A stretch of DNA of 64,000 nt from Micromonospora sp. WMMD980. GTDB lineage: Bacteria; Actinomycetota; Actinomycetes; Mycobacteriales; Micromonosporaceae. How positions within the stretch are numbered: the first letter of the stretch is position 1; every line of letters starts with the position of its first letter. The translations under genes and the position numbers were made by a program. The notes under the pieces were generated by a model. That model was not told where the DNA came from. It saw only the letters and a list, made by a program, of their open reading frames with translations, and made no database searches. Shown here in pieces: positions 8,740 to 17,304 of this stretch. The stretch lies in the NCBI RefSeq assembly GCF_029626035.1, contig NZ_JARUBE010000003.1, forward strand, positions 2,170,001 through 2,234,000, in the 5' to 3' direction.

Positions 8740-9141
8740 ATGTGGGCGGACGAGGCCGCACTGGACGCGGCGGGTCGCCGCCTCGACGAGTGGGAGTCGG
8801 GCCTCGCCATGCAGGCCGCGCGGGCGAAAGCCCTTTCCGCGCGCACGCAGGCGCTGACCGGCTCCGCCCGCAGTGACGACGGCCTGGTCGAGGTGACAGT
8901 GGACGCCGCCGGGCTGCTGGCCGACCTGCGGCTCGACGAACGCACCCGGAAGCACTCCGCCGCACACACCGCCCGGCAGGTTGTGGCCACCACCCGGGCC
9001 GCGTGCGCCGACCTGCTGCGCCGGCTCACCGAGGCGACCGCCGAGACGCTCGGTGCGGACGACCCGGCCGCACGGGCCATCGTCGAGTCCCACCGGCGGC
9101 GGCTCGACCCCGACCAGGGCCCGCCGGATGCCCGGCGGTGA
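8740..9141 (+). CDS. YbaB/EbfC-like nucleoid protein associated with a type VII cassette
   Basis: 133 residues from the ATG at 8740; the ribosome site GGGGAGGG at 8727-8734 favours it over a GTG at 8734. The central part SDDGLVEVTVDAAGLLADLRL matches the beta hairpin of YbaB-family proteins, flanked by two long helices. Such YbaB-like genes are common first members of actinobacterial WXG100/EspC cassettes. The end overlaps the next gene by 14 bases. DNA binding is inferred from the family. Confidence 0.7.
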   Translation: MWADEAALDAAGRRLDEWESGLAMQAARAKALSARTQALTGSARSDDGLVEVTVDAAGLLADLRLDERTRKHSAAHTARQVVATTRAACADLLRRLTEATAETLGADDPAARAIVESHRRRLDPDQGPPDARR

Positions 9142-9448
9142 GGTCCTCCAGGTCGACCCGGACGACCTGACCGTCCACGCCGCCCACCTGGATCGCTGCG
9201 CCGACAGCATCGACACCGCCCGCCAGGCCGGCCAGGACGTCCGGCTCGGCCACGACGCGTACGGGCAGCTCCGCCAGATCGTGCCGCTGCTCCTCGACGG
9301 CCTCCAGCGCACCCTGGTCGACGGCGTGGCCACGGCGGCCACGGCGGTCCGGGACACCGCCGGCAAGGTCCGCACCAGCGCCGAGCGCTACCACGCCTCC
9401 GACACCCACGCCGCGCACCTGCTCGACCAGGTGCGGAACCGCCGGTGA
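9128..9448 (+). CDS. EspC-like type VII secretion target (WXG100 superfamily)
   Basis: 106 residues from the ATG at 9128. It begins 'LQVDPDDLTVHAAHLDRCADSIDTA', typical of the EspC/ESX-1 secretion-associated family, and continues as two helices with the pattern seen in 100-residue T7SS helical hairpins (DAYGQLRQIVPLLLDGL; TAATAVRDTAGKVRTSAERYH). The stop overlaps the start of the effector gene by 4 bases. Likely a co-secreted partner or adaptor for the downstream effector; the ESX machinery itself is not in this window. Confidence 0.72.
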   Translation: MPGGEVLQVDPDDLTVHAAHLDRCADSIDTARQAGQDVRLGHDAYGQLRQIVPLLLDGLQRTLVDGVATAATAVRDTAGKVRTSAERYHASDTHAAHLLDQVRNRR

Positions 9449-10590
9449 CCACCAACCCGCTGGTCGCCGGCGCGGCGGACACCGGGCCCAGCGCCTGGGC
9501 GGGCATCTGGATCTGCGAGGACATCGAACTCATCGCCCACGGCGTCCGCACCGGCAGCTGGATCGACGGCAGCCTCGGCGTGGTCAGCGCCGGCCTGGAC
9601 GCCCTCGCGATCGGGTCCGACCCGGTCAGCGCGCTGCTGCAGTACGGCATCGCCTGGCTCATCGAGCACGTCAAGCCGCTCAGCGAGGCCCTCGACTGGC
9701 TCGCCGGCGACCCCGCCGAGATCACCGCGCACGCCCAGACCTGGCGCAACGTGGCGGCTTCGCTGCGCGAGGACGCCGCCGACCTGGCCCACGCGGTCCG
9801 CACCGAGGTCGCCGGCTGGACCGGCACCGCCGGCATGGGATACCGGCTCTGGGCCCACGAGCAGCAGCAGGCCATCACCGGGCTGGCGCAGGGCGCCGAG
9901 GCGCTGGCCGCGATCACCGAGGGCGCCGCCGGCCTGGTCGCCGCCGTCCGGCTGCTGGTCCGCGACGCCGTCGCCGCCTGCGTCGCCCGCCTGATCGTGT
10001 ACGCCACGGAACTGGTTGCCAGCGCCGGGCTGGCCACGCCGCTGGTGGTGGAACAGGTCACCACGACGGTGGCGTCGTGGGGGGCGCGGATCGCGCGGTT
10101 GTTGCGGGGGTTGTTGACGAGTCTGCGGCGGCTGATGCCGGAGGTGCGGCGGCTCGGCGAGCTGATCGAGAAGCTGAAGCAGGCATTGAGCCGGTTGCGC
10201 CGAGCCGAACCTGATCCTGGCGATCTCAACCGGGTGCGGGGAAGAGGACGTGGACCTCGAATGCCGATGAACATGGAATCGGTGCAACGGATCGCGGCCA
10301 AGTACGGTATCGAGGTGTCCGGCATCCAGTTCAATGTCAACAACCGGATGTCCGGGGTGTGCGGGGTGACCAGGCCAGATCAGTCGGTCATGCTGTGCCG
10401 AGAAGCCTTCCGCAGCGAGGAGGATCTCGCAAGAACATTGGAACACGAACGGTTTCACGTGTCAGAACTCCGGGAGGGACACCCGTATCCCAGAGATCAC
10501 GAAGAAGCCGCCGCATTCGAGGATCGCGCCTACGCCCATGAGGAACAGTGGTGGCGAAATCAGTCGGTCAGACCCGAGGAAGTGGATTGA
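9445..10590 (+). CDS. Type VII-type effector with a C-terminal HExxH metallopeptidase-like domain
   Basis: 381 residues. Residues 1-255 are alpha-helical with WTG at 125-127, like the N-terminal WXG/CpnT-like delivery regions of actinobacterial polymorphic toxins. A basic hinge (RVRGRGRGPR, about 263-272) leads to a small domain of about 110 residues. It contains HERFH at 334-338 (HExxH zinc motif) and candidate third ligands in HEEAAAFED (352-360). The tail is noticeably less GC-rich than its surroundings, as is usual for exchanged toxin tips. The start overlaps the EspC-like gene and the stop overlaps the next gene. Protease activity and toxicity are inferred. Confidence 0.68.
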   Translation: MTTNPLVAGAADTGPSAWAGIWICEDIELIAHGVRTGSWIDGSLGVVSAGLDALAIGSDPVSALLQYGIAWLIEHVKPLSEALDWLAGDPAEITAHAQTWRNVAASLREDAADLAHAVRTEVAGWTGTAGMGYRLWAHEQQQAITGLAQGAEALAAITEGAAGLVAAVRLLVRDAVAACVARLIVYATELVASAGLATPLVVEQVTTTVASWGARIARLLRGLLTSLRRLMPEVRRLGELIEKLKQALSRLRRAEPDPGDLNRVRGRGRGPRMPMNMESVQRIAAKYGIEVSGIQFNVNNRMSGVCGVTRPDQSVMLCREAFRSEEDLARTLEHERFHVSELREGHPYPRDHEEAAAFEDRAYAHEEQWWRNQSVRPEEVD

Positions 10591-10874
10591 TGGCGACATT
10601 CGAAGAGTGGCTGGACGCGTACGAAATCTTCTACCGCACGTTGCCGACGAGGCCGGAGCTACCGTGCCCGAACTGCGGCCACCAGACGCTAAGCATGGTG
10701 TTCACCGGTCCACCAGGTGCCGGATACGGTTACGTCTCGTTCTGGTGTGACACCTGCCTCGAGGGCATCCACCTGTCGCGGGCCCCGATTCCAGCCGGCG
10801 TGACAGCGCGCTCCATCGATGCGCCCGCAGCGGATCGCCGCAGCGGCATCCCCAACTACCGCCTGGTGACGTAG
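10590..10874 (+). CDS. Zinc-ribbon protein, candidate immunity factor
   Basis: 94 residues from an ATG that shares one base with the effector stop (TGATG). It has CPNCGH near residue 26 and WCDTCLEG near residue 53, making a four-Cys zinc ribbon; there is no signal peptide. Its position immediately 3' of a toxin-like gene, its small size and its lower GC content are the usual marks of an immunity gene. No homologous immunity family is recognised, so the role rests on position alone. Confidence 0.55.
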   Translation: MATFEEWLDAYEIFYRTLPTRPELPCPNCGHQTLSMVFTGPPGAGYGYVSFWCDTCLEGIHLSRAPIPAGVTARSIDAPAADRRSGIPNYRLVT

Positions 10875-10926
10875 CGACGAGTCACGTTCACCGTCAACGG
10901 GTGACCGGCGACGACGACCTGACCGG

Positions 10927-10947
10927 CCTGCTCACCGGCTGAGCAGG
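10927..10947. terminator. Hairpin between convergent genes
   Basis: CCTGCTCA at 10927-10934 pairs exactly with TGAGCAGG at 10940-10947 around a 5-base loop. It lies between the immunity-like gene (plus) and the unknown gene that ends at 10948 (minus), so it can serve both strands. No T tract, which is usual in such GC-rich genomes. Confidence 0.5.
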
Positions 10948-11553
10948 TCACGGCGCGGGCGGGATGGAGACCCCGTTGTCGTCGAGTAGTGACCCGTCCA
11001 GCGCGCGATCCGTCTCGACGGCGGTCAGCGACACCGTCACGTCGCCGTCGCCGGTCGGGAAGCGGGTGAAGTTCAGCAGGATGAACCCCAACCGCTTGTT
11101 GCCCCGCACGGCGTCGTCGAGGGGCCTGGTGTTCACGCCCTCGACGAGCCACTGGTAGAGCGGCTGCGCATCCTCCTGCCGCCACCCCTTCAACCCGCCG
11201 TGGTGAACCGCCAGGGTCAGCTTCTCGGCCAGGTATCCGGGATCGCAGACGCTGGTGATCGAAAGTTCGAGCTTCTCGAACCGGTGTTCCGCCCCGAAGC
11301 GCCACAGGGCCTGCACCTTGCGGACACCCGGGGTCAGCGGCCGGCCGAGGAACATCCAGTGGTACGCGTCCAGGAAGGGTGCGTCGTCCTTGAGCCAACT
11401 CTTCCCATCCCGCTCCAGCACGACCCAGGGCGCCGGGATCTCGTTGAACTCGTCGGTCCACACGATCTCCGGGATCTCCCAGGTCTCCAGCCAGGACCGG
11501 ACCTGCTCCCGGTTGGCCACGAACTTCGCCCGCAGGTCGGATTTGGACGTCAT
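10948..11553 (-). CDS. Protein of unknown function downstream of kinase-WD40 gene
   Basis: 201 residues, no signal peptide or membrane segment, rich in Trp, Asp and Glu (LETWEIPEIVWTDEFNEIPAP), with a C-terminal beta-rich half (KRLGFILLNFTRFP). The ATG overlaps the stop of the WD40 reading frame by 4 bases, so it belongs to the same minus-strand operon as the kinase. I do not recognise a family. Confidence 0.6.
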   Translation of the reverse strand: MTSKSDLRAKFVANREQVRSWLETWEIPEIVWTDEFNEIPAPWVVLERDGKSWLKDDAPFLDAYHWMFLGRPLTPGVRKVQALWRFGAEHRFEKLELSITSVCDPGYLAEKLTLAVHHGGLKGWRQEDAQPLYQWLVEGVNTRPLDDAVRGNKRLGFILLNFTRFPTGDGDVTVSLTAVETDRALDGSLLDDNGVSIPPAP

Positions 11554-12218
11554 CGATCACTCCCGTGGTCCCAGTCGAGGCCCCAGACCCGGACGTTGCC
11601 CTGGTGGTCCCCGGTGACGATGGTGCGGAAGGAGGCGTCGGCGCGGATCGCGTTCACCCGGACGGGGTGACCGTGCAGCGATCGGATCCGGCGCCGGGCG
11701 CGGAGGTCCCAGACGTCGACGGTCTCGTCCCCGCCGTCTCCCGCCACGGCGAATCGGCCGTCGGAGGAGACCGCCACCTCCTCGGTCCCGTAGCGGAGAT
11801 CGGGCTCCGCGAGGGCCCGCCCGTCGAACACCACCTCTCCGGTCGCGGTGTGCCAGACCACGAAGCCCGCCATCCCGGCGAGGACGGCGAGGCGACGGGA
11901 GTCGGCGAAGGCCAGGTCCGCCGACGAGCTGTGCCTGACCCCGTCGAGGCGGTACAGCGGGCGCCGGCGCTCCGGCCGCCACGCGGTGAGGCGGGTCATC
12001 TCGGCCAGCAGCAGCACGCCGGAGGCGAAGCGGATCTCGGTGTGCGAGTGGACGTCCGGGAAGGTACGCACCACCTTCCCGGTGTCGATCGACCGGACCT
12101 GCACGCTTGTCGTGTCGCCCGTCTCCAGGTGCACCGCGACGGAGCGGGACTTCTCGTCAGCCGTGACGCCGTGGATCGTCCCGGCACCGGTGCGGATCTT
12201 CGCGACGCAGGGCCGCAT
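11550..12218 (-). pseudogene. C-terminal WD40 segment of the kinase gene, out of frame
   Basis: 222 codons with clear WD40 blades: AVSSDGRFAVAGDGGDETVDVWDL and a final 'SFRTIVTGDHQGNVRVWGLDW' (key ends VDVWDL and VRVWGL). Its frame opens inside the last codons of the kinase reading frame (overlap 12157-12218) and has no ribosome site of its own. The kinase frame ends with a blade terminus (TVWSLADAAL) and then 15 residues unlike a WD40 protein. A one-base change near 12190-12215 would fuse the two into one protein of about 1150 residues. A separate gene or a programmed frameshift cannot be excluded. Confidence 0.6.
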
Positions 12219-15003
12219 CCGCCAACGACCACACCGTCGCCAGCCCGTATCCGAACCCGACCGTCAGCAGATCACCGGAGATGTCGAGCGTCGTCTCCCC
12301 CTCGTCGCGGGGCAGGGCGCCGGCGACCTTGAGACGCGGCTCGAACGTCGCGGTGTCGTGGCACGCGACGGACCCGTCCGCGTAGCCGATGACCAGGTCG
12401 CGCCCGGCCCGGGCGAAGTGCAGGCTGCGGGCGGGGTTCCGCTTCTCGACCACCGAGCCCGCCTTCTCCAGCGTCTCCAGGTCGAAGATCTCCACCTCGT
12501 CGATGTTCGCGGGAAAGGCGAACAGTCGCCCGTTGTCGCTGACGTCGAAGGCCCCGTGGGCGAGCATCACGTCGGACAACTCCTGCTCCACCCAGATGCC
12601 GGCCAGTCCGGTGCGTCGCCGGTCGCGGCCCGCCTCCCGGGCGGCCCGCCGCAGCCGCGGATGGCGCGCGAAGCCGGGAATGGTCCTGGCCTCGCGGACG
12701 GCGTCGGTGGCGCGCTGCCCCTCCCCGGCCGAGATCATCCCTTCGATGCGCGCCATGACCTGGTCGAACGCTCGCTCCTCGGAGGCGAGGGCGCCGACCG
12801 GGCGAGGCGGCGCGTACGCCCAGGGGGCGAGATGCCCGGGCAGCGGCATCGGCAGGCGCGACAGCGAGGTCCGGCCGCGGTAGCCGTCGCGTTCGGCGAT
12901 GACGGCGTATCCGCAGTCGCCGCTGAACGCGGTCGCGTCGCGATGCGACCCGCGCTTCCAGTCCTTCGGGAAGGTACGGACGCAGCGGCGGATGGCCAAC
13001 TCCAGGACCTGGAGGTCGCCGGTCCCGGGGTCGAGCAGGGCCCAGCCGGCCCGGCCCGAGACGCCGAGTACGTCGTATCCGAGGAGCCAGGGAACCTCCC
13101 ACCGGCGCGGCTCGTCCCAGACCCGCATGTCCACCGTCATCATGGACCGGACGCCGAGCCGCAGGACCATCGACCCGTCCGTCGCCAGGGCGATCCTCCG
13201 GTCGTCATCGCCCATCCCGTCGGACGGCATCTGCAGGCCGCGCATCCGCGTACGCCGCAGGGGCCACCACTGCTCCACCCGGCGATCGGCGTCGGTGCCG
13301 CCCAGTGAGGCGGAGACGCACACCTCGGCGTCCCGGGCGAGGATCACCCGGGTGACCCGACCTTCGTGGGGTTGGATGTCGGCGACCGGCTCCCACGTCT
13401 CGGTGCGGAAGACGAGGACGCGACCGTCGGCCGTGCCCACGGCCGCGAAGCCGCCCTCCGGACTGAGCGCCACGGCTGTTCCGCCGCCCAGCCGGCCGTC
13501 GATCTCGGCGGTGCCGTCGGTGAGGCGCCACCGCTCGACCACGGTGTCCTGGTAGCAGACGAGGACCCGCGAACCGGCGTGGTCGATCGCGACGTCGACG
13601 GGTGTCCGACCGGAATCGGCGAGTTCGCCGACCACCCGGCCGGCGAGGGCATCCCAGATCCGCACCCGGCCCGACGCCTCGGCCACCACCACATGCGTCG
13701 CGTCGTCATCGCAGGCCATCGCCACGACCTCGCCGGGGAACTGCCCGAACGTCTCGAGCGTGCCTCTCGGCGTCAGTTGGGCGCAGCGCTCGCGGGCAGC
13801 GGTGATCTCGGGTGAGCCGGGATGCTTCCGGTCCGCCTCGGCCAGGTGCCTCGCGGCGAGGACGCCGTCGCCGCGTTCCAGGTGGACCATCGCGGCGAGA
13901 TGGTCGGCCTCCCACGAGTCGCCGGTGGCACGCAACTCCGACAGCAGGGTCTCGTCGGTGACGAGCCCGTCGGCCCACCGGGTGAGCCCGTGGTTGTAGA
14001 CCGCGCGGACGTTGTGCGGATCGATCGCCTTCGCCTGATCGAACAACTCGATCGCCCGGCGCTGCTCGCCGAGGTCCCACAGCGACAGCGCCTTGTTGGA
14101 CAGTCCGTCGGCCTTCAGCGACGGCGGGACCTGGCGGGAGCGCGGGTAGGGGCTGCCCGTGCGGTCCGCGTACACGGCGGTGAGGACGGCCTCCACCTCG
14201 GCGGTGTCGTCGATCCGCGACCGGGGGTCGCGCGCGAGGCAGCCCGTCAGCAGGTCACGCAGCGCCGCCGGAAGATCGGCACGCAGCGCCGCCAGCGCGT
14301 CCGCGCCGTCGTGGCCCCACTCCCAGAGCCGACGCCCGTGCAGCAGTTCGATCACGGTCAGCGCCCAGGACCACAGGTCGCTGGCCCGACCGATCCGGCC
14401 GTCCGGATCGACCTGCTCCGGGGAGCAGTACTGCGGCGTGAACCCGCCGAGCGTCGCGTACGCGGTCTGGGCGGATCCCTGCGGATCCTGCGGAACGTGC
14501 GCCTTCGCCTTGGCCGTGCCGAAGTCGGTCACCCGGGCGGTCTCGCCGTCGTACATGATGTTCGAGGGTTTGATGTCCTGATGCACCAGGCCCGCGGCGT
14601 GGGCGTGCCCGATTCCGCGCAGCGTCTGGATCGCGACGTCGAGCGCCGCCGGGAGGTCGCGACAGCGACCCGCCCGCACCGCCGCGGTCAGGTCGCCGCC
14701 GGCGACCCATTCGGAGAAGATCACCGGGTACGCGCCGACGCGCCGCACGTAGGCGCAGCCGACTACGTTCGGATGGGGATCGAGATCGGTCCAGGCCTGC
14801 GCCTCCTGGGCCAGCAGGTCAAGGATGCCGGACGCGGTGGCCAGGTCGGGTCGCGGCGTCTTCACGGCGAGGTCGACGTTCCACCCGAGGTGACGGGCGC
14901 GGTAGACGAAGCCCATGCCACCGGTCTCGACCACCTCGTCGATGCGGAACGTGTCGAGGACGGTCTCCCCCGGCCGCCACCGGATCACGTCCCCCGCGTC
15001 CAC
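12157..15003 (-). CDS. Ser/Thr protein kinase with TPR-like linker and WD40 repeats (frame broken at the 3' end)
   Basis: 948 residues. The kinase domain spans about 15-290: glycine loop ETGGMGFVYRA, ATP lysine K48 (AVKTP), catalytic loop HQDIKPSN at 141-148 (HRD changed to HQD), DFGTAKA at 160-166, and SPEQVDPDGR in the activation segment. Residues about 300-400 are TPR-like helices, and from about 430 on are beta-propeller blades (VRIWDALAGRVV, GGFAAVGTADGRVLVFRTE). No transmembrane segment, so probably cytosolic. The last ~15 residues look like out-of-frame sequence; see the WD40 fragment at 11550-12218. It lies 9 bases downstream of the DUF7019-like gene, in one operon. Confidence 0.82.
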   Translation of the reverse strand: MDAGDVIRWRPGETVLDTFRIDEVVETGGMGFVYRARHLGWNVDLAVKTPRPDLATASGILDLLAQEAQAWTDLDPHPNVVGCAYVRRVGAYPVIFSEWVAGGDLTAAVRAGRCRDLPAALDVAIQTLRGIGHAHAAGLVHQDIKPSNIMYDGETARVTDFGTAKAKAHVPQDPQGSAQTAYATLGGFTPQYCSPEQVDPDGRIGRASDLWSWALTVIELLHGRRLWEWGHDGADALAALRADLPAALRDLLTGCLARDPRSRIDDTAEVEAVLTAVYADRTGSPYPRSRQVPPSLKADGLSNKALSLWDLGEQRRAIELFDQAKAIDPHNVRAVYNHGLTRWADGLVTDETLLSELRATGDSWEADHLAAMVHLERGDGVLAARHLAEADRKHPGSPEITAARERCAQLTPRGTLETFGQFPGEVVAMACDDDATHVVVAEASGRVRIWDALAGRVVGELADSGRTPVDVAIDHAGSRVLVCYQDTVVERWRLTDGTAEIDGRLGGGTAVALSPEGGFAAVGTADGRVLVFRTETWEPVADIQPHEGRVTRVILARDAEVCVSASLGGTDADRRVEQWWPLRRTRMRGLQMPSDGMGDDDRRIALATDGSMVLRLGVRSMMTVDMRVWDEPRRWEVPWLLGYDVLGVSGRAGWALLDPGTGDLQVLELAIRRCVRTFPKDWKRGSHRDATAFSGDCGYAVIAERDGYRGRTSLSRLPMPLPGHLAPWAYAPPRPVGALASEERAFDQVMARIEGMISAGEGQRATDAVREARTIPGFARHPRLRRAAREAGRDRRRTGLAGIWVEQELSDVMLAHGAFDVSDNGRLFAFPANIDEVEIFDLETLEKAGSVVEKRNPARSLHFARAGRDLVIGYADGSVACHDTATFEPRLKVAGALPRDEGETTLDISGDLLTVGFGYGLATVWSLADAALRREDPHRCRDDPRRHG

Positions 15004-15012
15004 CCCGAGGCC

Positions 15013-15603
15013 CTAGTCGGCGAGCGCCACGTAGATCGGGCTGCCCAGCAACGCGCCGTTCGGTCCCGACTTCTCGGCCAGCCGCTTGGCGACGAACTCG
15101 ACCGGTTGCGTCGGCCCGGGGAGCCCGTCCCCGATCTGTGCCAGCGCCTCGTGAAGGCGCTCGTCGTCGAACTCGCCCGGCTCCGGGTGCAGTTCCTGAA
15201 GCTTGCGGAACAGGTATGGCGGCACCGAGCCGCGCGGTTCGGCGTCGCCGCCGCCGATCACGTGCGACGCCGACCCGCCCAGCACGATGACCTGGTCGTC
15301 GAGCGTCCCCGCGAAGACCACGATGCCGGCGGTGGGGAACACCTGCCAGCGCATCGGCAGGCAGGCCTGGAAGTAGGGGCCCGGCTCGAACGCGGTGCCG
15401 ATCTGGTCGGCGTCCTGGAGGTGCCGGATCACCTTCTCCAGCTTGTCGAGGTCGTGGCGCTCCGGCCGGACCGCCTTGCGGCTGTAGCGGAGGACCTTCA
15501 GATCCACGGCCAGCTCGGTCTCGTGCTGCGCGGCGGGGGTGACCTGCGCCGCGAGGAGCCCGAGCTTGAGGTGCGACAGGTAGAGGTAGTACTTGAGGGT
15601 CAA
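15013..15603 (-). CDS. DUF7019/SAVMC3_10250-like protein
   Basis: 196 residues beginning MTLKYYLYLSHLKLGLLAAQ. This start, with YYLY.S..K...L..Q, is the hallmark of a family found beside other actinobacterial kinases and signalling genes. The rest is mixed alpha/beta with 'TGIVVFAGTLDDQVIVLGGSASHVIG' in the centre (key VIVLGGSASHVIG). No signal peptide. It is the first gene of the kinase operon, with its stop 9 bases before the kinase start. Function unknown; the family assignment is from memory of the N-terminal pattern. Confidence 0.6.
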   Translation of the reverse strand: MTLKYYLYLSHLKLGLLAAQVTPAAQHETELAVDLKVLRYSRKAVRPERHDLDKLEKVIRHLQDADQIGTAFEPGPYFQACLPMRWQVFPTAGIVVFAGTLDDQVIVLGGSASHVIGGGDAEPRGSVPPYLFRKLQELHPEPGEFDDERLHEALAQIGDGLPGPTQPVEFVAKRLAEKSGPNGALLGSPIYVALAD

Positions 15604-15702
15604 GGCATGCTCCGGTGGGAGGGAGATGGCCTCCTCCAGCCTACGTGGCGGGTGCTCGCGCCGCCGCCCGCCGCGGTGCCGTCCGGACTCCGGCCCCGGC
15701 CG

Positions 15703-15972
15703 TCACCGCTCCGACCTTCGGGCACCGAGGAGGCGTCGGGAGCAGGGTCCGTCGTGGTCGGTGCCGAGCAGGCAGCGCCGACCGTTCGCCATCGGCGCGT
15801 CGCAGAAGACCCAGTGGCGTACGTTCTGGTCGTCCTCGACCGACACGGTGGTGCCGCCCGGTTCGGCGCGCGGCAGCACGAGCATCCAGCGGCCGACCAC
15901 CCGGGCCAGGCGCTGTGCGGCGGGCAGGTCGGCGGCGACGATCGGCAGGTGAATGACGTACCGCTGGGTCAC
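15703..15972 (-). CDS. Small protein of unknown function
   Basis: 89 residues. Its ATG overlaps the stop of the DivIVA-like gene (15969-15972), so the pair is co-translated. The C-terminal half has three Cys/His-type residues (WVFCDAPMANGRRCLLG; DHDGPC), which could bind a metal. No family recognised. Confidence 0.5.
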   Translation of the reverse strand: MTQRYVIHLPIVAADLPAAQRLARVVGRWMLVLPRAEPGGTTVSVEDDQNVRHWVFCDAPMANGRRCLLGTDHDGPCSRRLLGARRSER

Positions 15973-16238
15973 CGGTCGTCTCCCCGCGGCTGGTCCGCCT
16001 CGCGCCGCGACAACGCGTAGCGGGCGACCGCGGCCTCCCGGCGGCTGGCCGCCAACGCGTCGTGGACGACGGCCAGCTCACCGGAGACCCGTTCGAGGTA
16101 GGCGTACACCTCGCGCGGGTCGAGGCGCCGGCGTCCGAACCCGGCCGGCGTGAAGCGGCGCTCACGCACCTGCCACGGCAGAAGCCTGGGGTACGCGGCG
16201 GTGCTCCCCCGTGTCGTACGCCGAATGCCGACGATCAT
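15969..16238 (-). CDS. DivIVA-domain-like small protein
   Basis: 89 residues from the ATG at complement 16236-16238, chosen because GGAGAAGG precedes it; a longer frame to 16334 has no ribosome site. VRERRFTPAGFGRRRLDP, followed by a coiled helix 'EVYAYLERVSGELAVVHDAL', matches the short DivIVA-domain proteins of Micromonosporaceae and Streptomyces. Wag31/DivIVA proteins sense membrane curvature; this short form lacks the long C-terminal coiled coil. Divergent from the XRE regulator. Confidence 0.65.
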   Translation of the reverse strand: MIVGIRRTTRGSTAAYPRLLPWQVRERRFTPAGFGRRRLDPREVYAYLERVSGELAVVHDALAASRREAAVARYALSRREADQPRGDDR

Positions 16239-16333
16239 GTGCTGGCCTTCTCCGAGCCCGACTCCTGGTGGCCAGGATGGGACGCTCATCCCCTCTTGCG
16301 CAACATTCCATCCCGCATTTCTCCCGAGAGGCA

Positions 16334-16360
16334 TTGACCTTCTTTACTGCAACCTATAGA
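16334..16360 (+). promoter_or_regulatory. Candidate promoter of the XRE/DUF397 operon
   Basis: TTGACC at 16334-16339 and TATAGA at 16355-16360 (15-base spacer; the overlapping TAGACG at 16357 gives 17) lie in a locally AT-rich stretch 55-80 bases before the XRE start. The stretch 16320-16390 is clearly poorer in GC than its surroundings. Confidence 0.45.
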
Positions 16361-16413
16361 CGTTTCAAAGCATCATCACTCAGCGTTGCACAGTGGAACC
16401 GGGGAGTGCTCGA

Positions 16414-17304
16414 ATGGCGGAAGACATCGGATCGACCGTGCCGCGCCGGCAGCTCGGCCGGCTGCTGCGCCAATACCGCACCGAGGCCGGCGTCACGCTC
16501 GACGCCGCCGCCGAGGCGCTCGAATACAGCCGGCAGAAGATCTGGCGCATCGAGTGCGGCATGGGCGCCGTCCGGGTGCTCGACGTCAAGGCGATGTGCG
16601 AGCTGTACGGGGTGTCCGACGAACTGGCCGACGCGATGAAGGGGCTGGCCGCCGAGACGAAGTCGAAGGGTTGGTGGCACGCGTACGGGGACGCGGTGCC
16701 GAGCTGGTTCGAGCTGTACGTCGGCCTGGAATCCGCCGCCGCCAGCCTGCGTCAATATCAGGAGACGGTCATTCCCGGGCTCCTGCAAACCCACGAATAC
16801 ATCCGCGCGCTGGCCCGCATCGACCAACCGGCGGCGACCGACGAGGAGCGCGAGCATGCCGTCCAGGTGCGCCTGCAACGGCAGAACCTGCTGAGCCGCC
16901 GTCTACCACAACCGCCCACCCTGGACGTGATCCTCTCCGAAGCCGTGCTCCGGCGGCGGGTCGGCGGGCTGGGCGTCATGACCGGACAACTCGCCGGCCT
17001 TCTCGAAGCGTCCGAGAAGTCGAACGTCTCCGTCCGCGTGGTGCCGCTGTCGGCCGGGCCGCACCTCGGCGCGGTCGCCGGGTCCTTCGTCATCCTCGAC
17101 TTCCCCGCCGCCAAAGGCGGCCGAGCCGCGCCGGAACCGTCGGTCGTCTACTGCGAGTCGCTGACCGGTGCGCTCTACCTCGACAAGCCGACAGGGCTAA
17201 GGGCTTACGAGGAGGCGTTCGCGAACGTGGCTCAACTCGCGCAGAGTCAGGCAGAATCAAGGGACACGATCAAGCGGATCATCGGGGAGCTGCGCCATGA
17301 CTGA
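16414..17304 (+). CDS. XRE-family helix-turn-helix regulator with DUF5753 domain
   Basis: 296 residues from the ATG at 16414 (GGGGAG upstream). Residues about 10-70 are the HTH (LGRLLRQYRTEAGVTLDAAAE; SRQKIWRIECG). The rest is the DUF5753 domain with its standard features: FELYVGLESAA, the hydrophobic PGLLQTHEYIRAL, and the C-terminal YCESLTGALYLD. These proteins pair with DUF397 small proteins throughout actinobacteria, in a toxin-antitoxin-like or developmental arrangement (WhiJ/BldB-related). The 3' end overlaps the DUF397 gene by 8 bases. Confidence 0.92.
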   Translation: MAEDIGSTVPRRQLGRLLRQYRTEAGVTLDAAAEALEYSRQKIWRIECGMGAVRVLDVKAMCELYGVSDELADAMKGLAAETKSKGWWHAYGDAVPSWFELYVGLESAAASLRQYQETVIPGLLQTHEYIRALARIDQPAATDEEREHAVQVRLQRQNLLSRRLPQPPTLDVILSEAVLRRRVGGLGVMTGQLAGLLEASEKSNVSVRVVPLSAGPHLGAVAGSFVILDFPAAKGGRAAPEPSVVYCESLTGALYLDKPTGLRAYEEAFANVAQLAQSQAESRDTIKRIIGELRHD

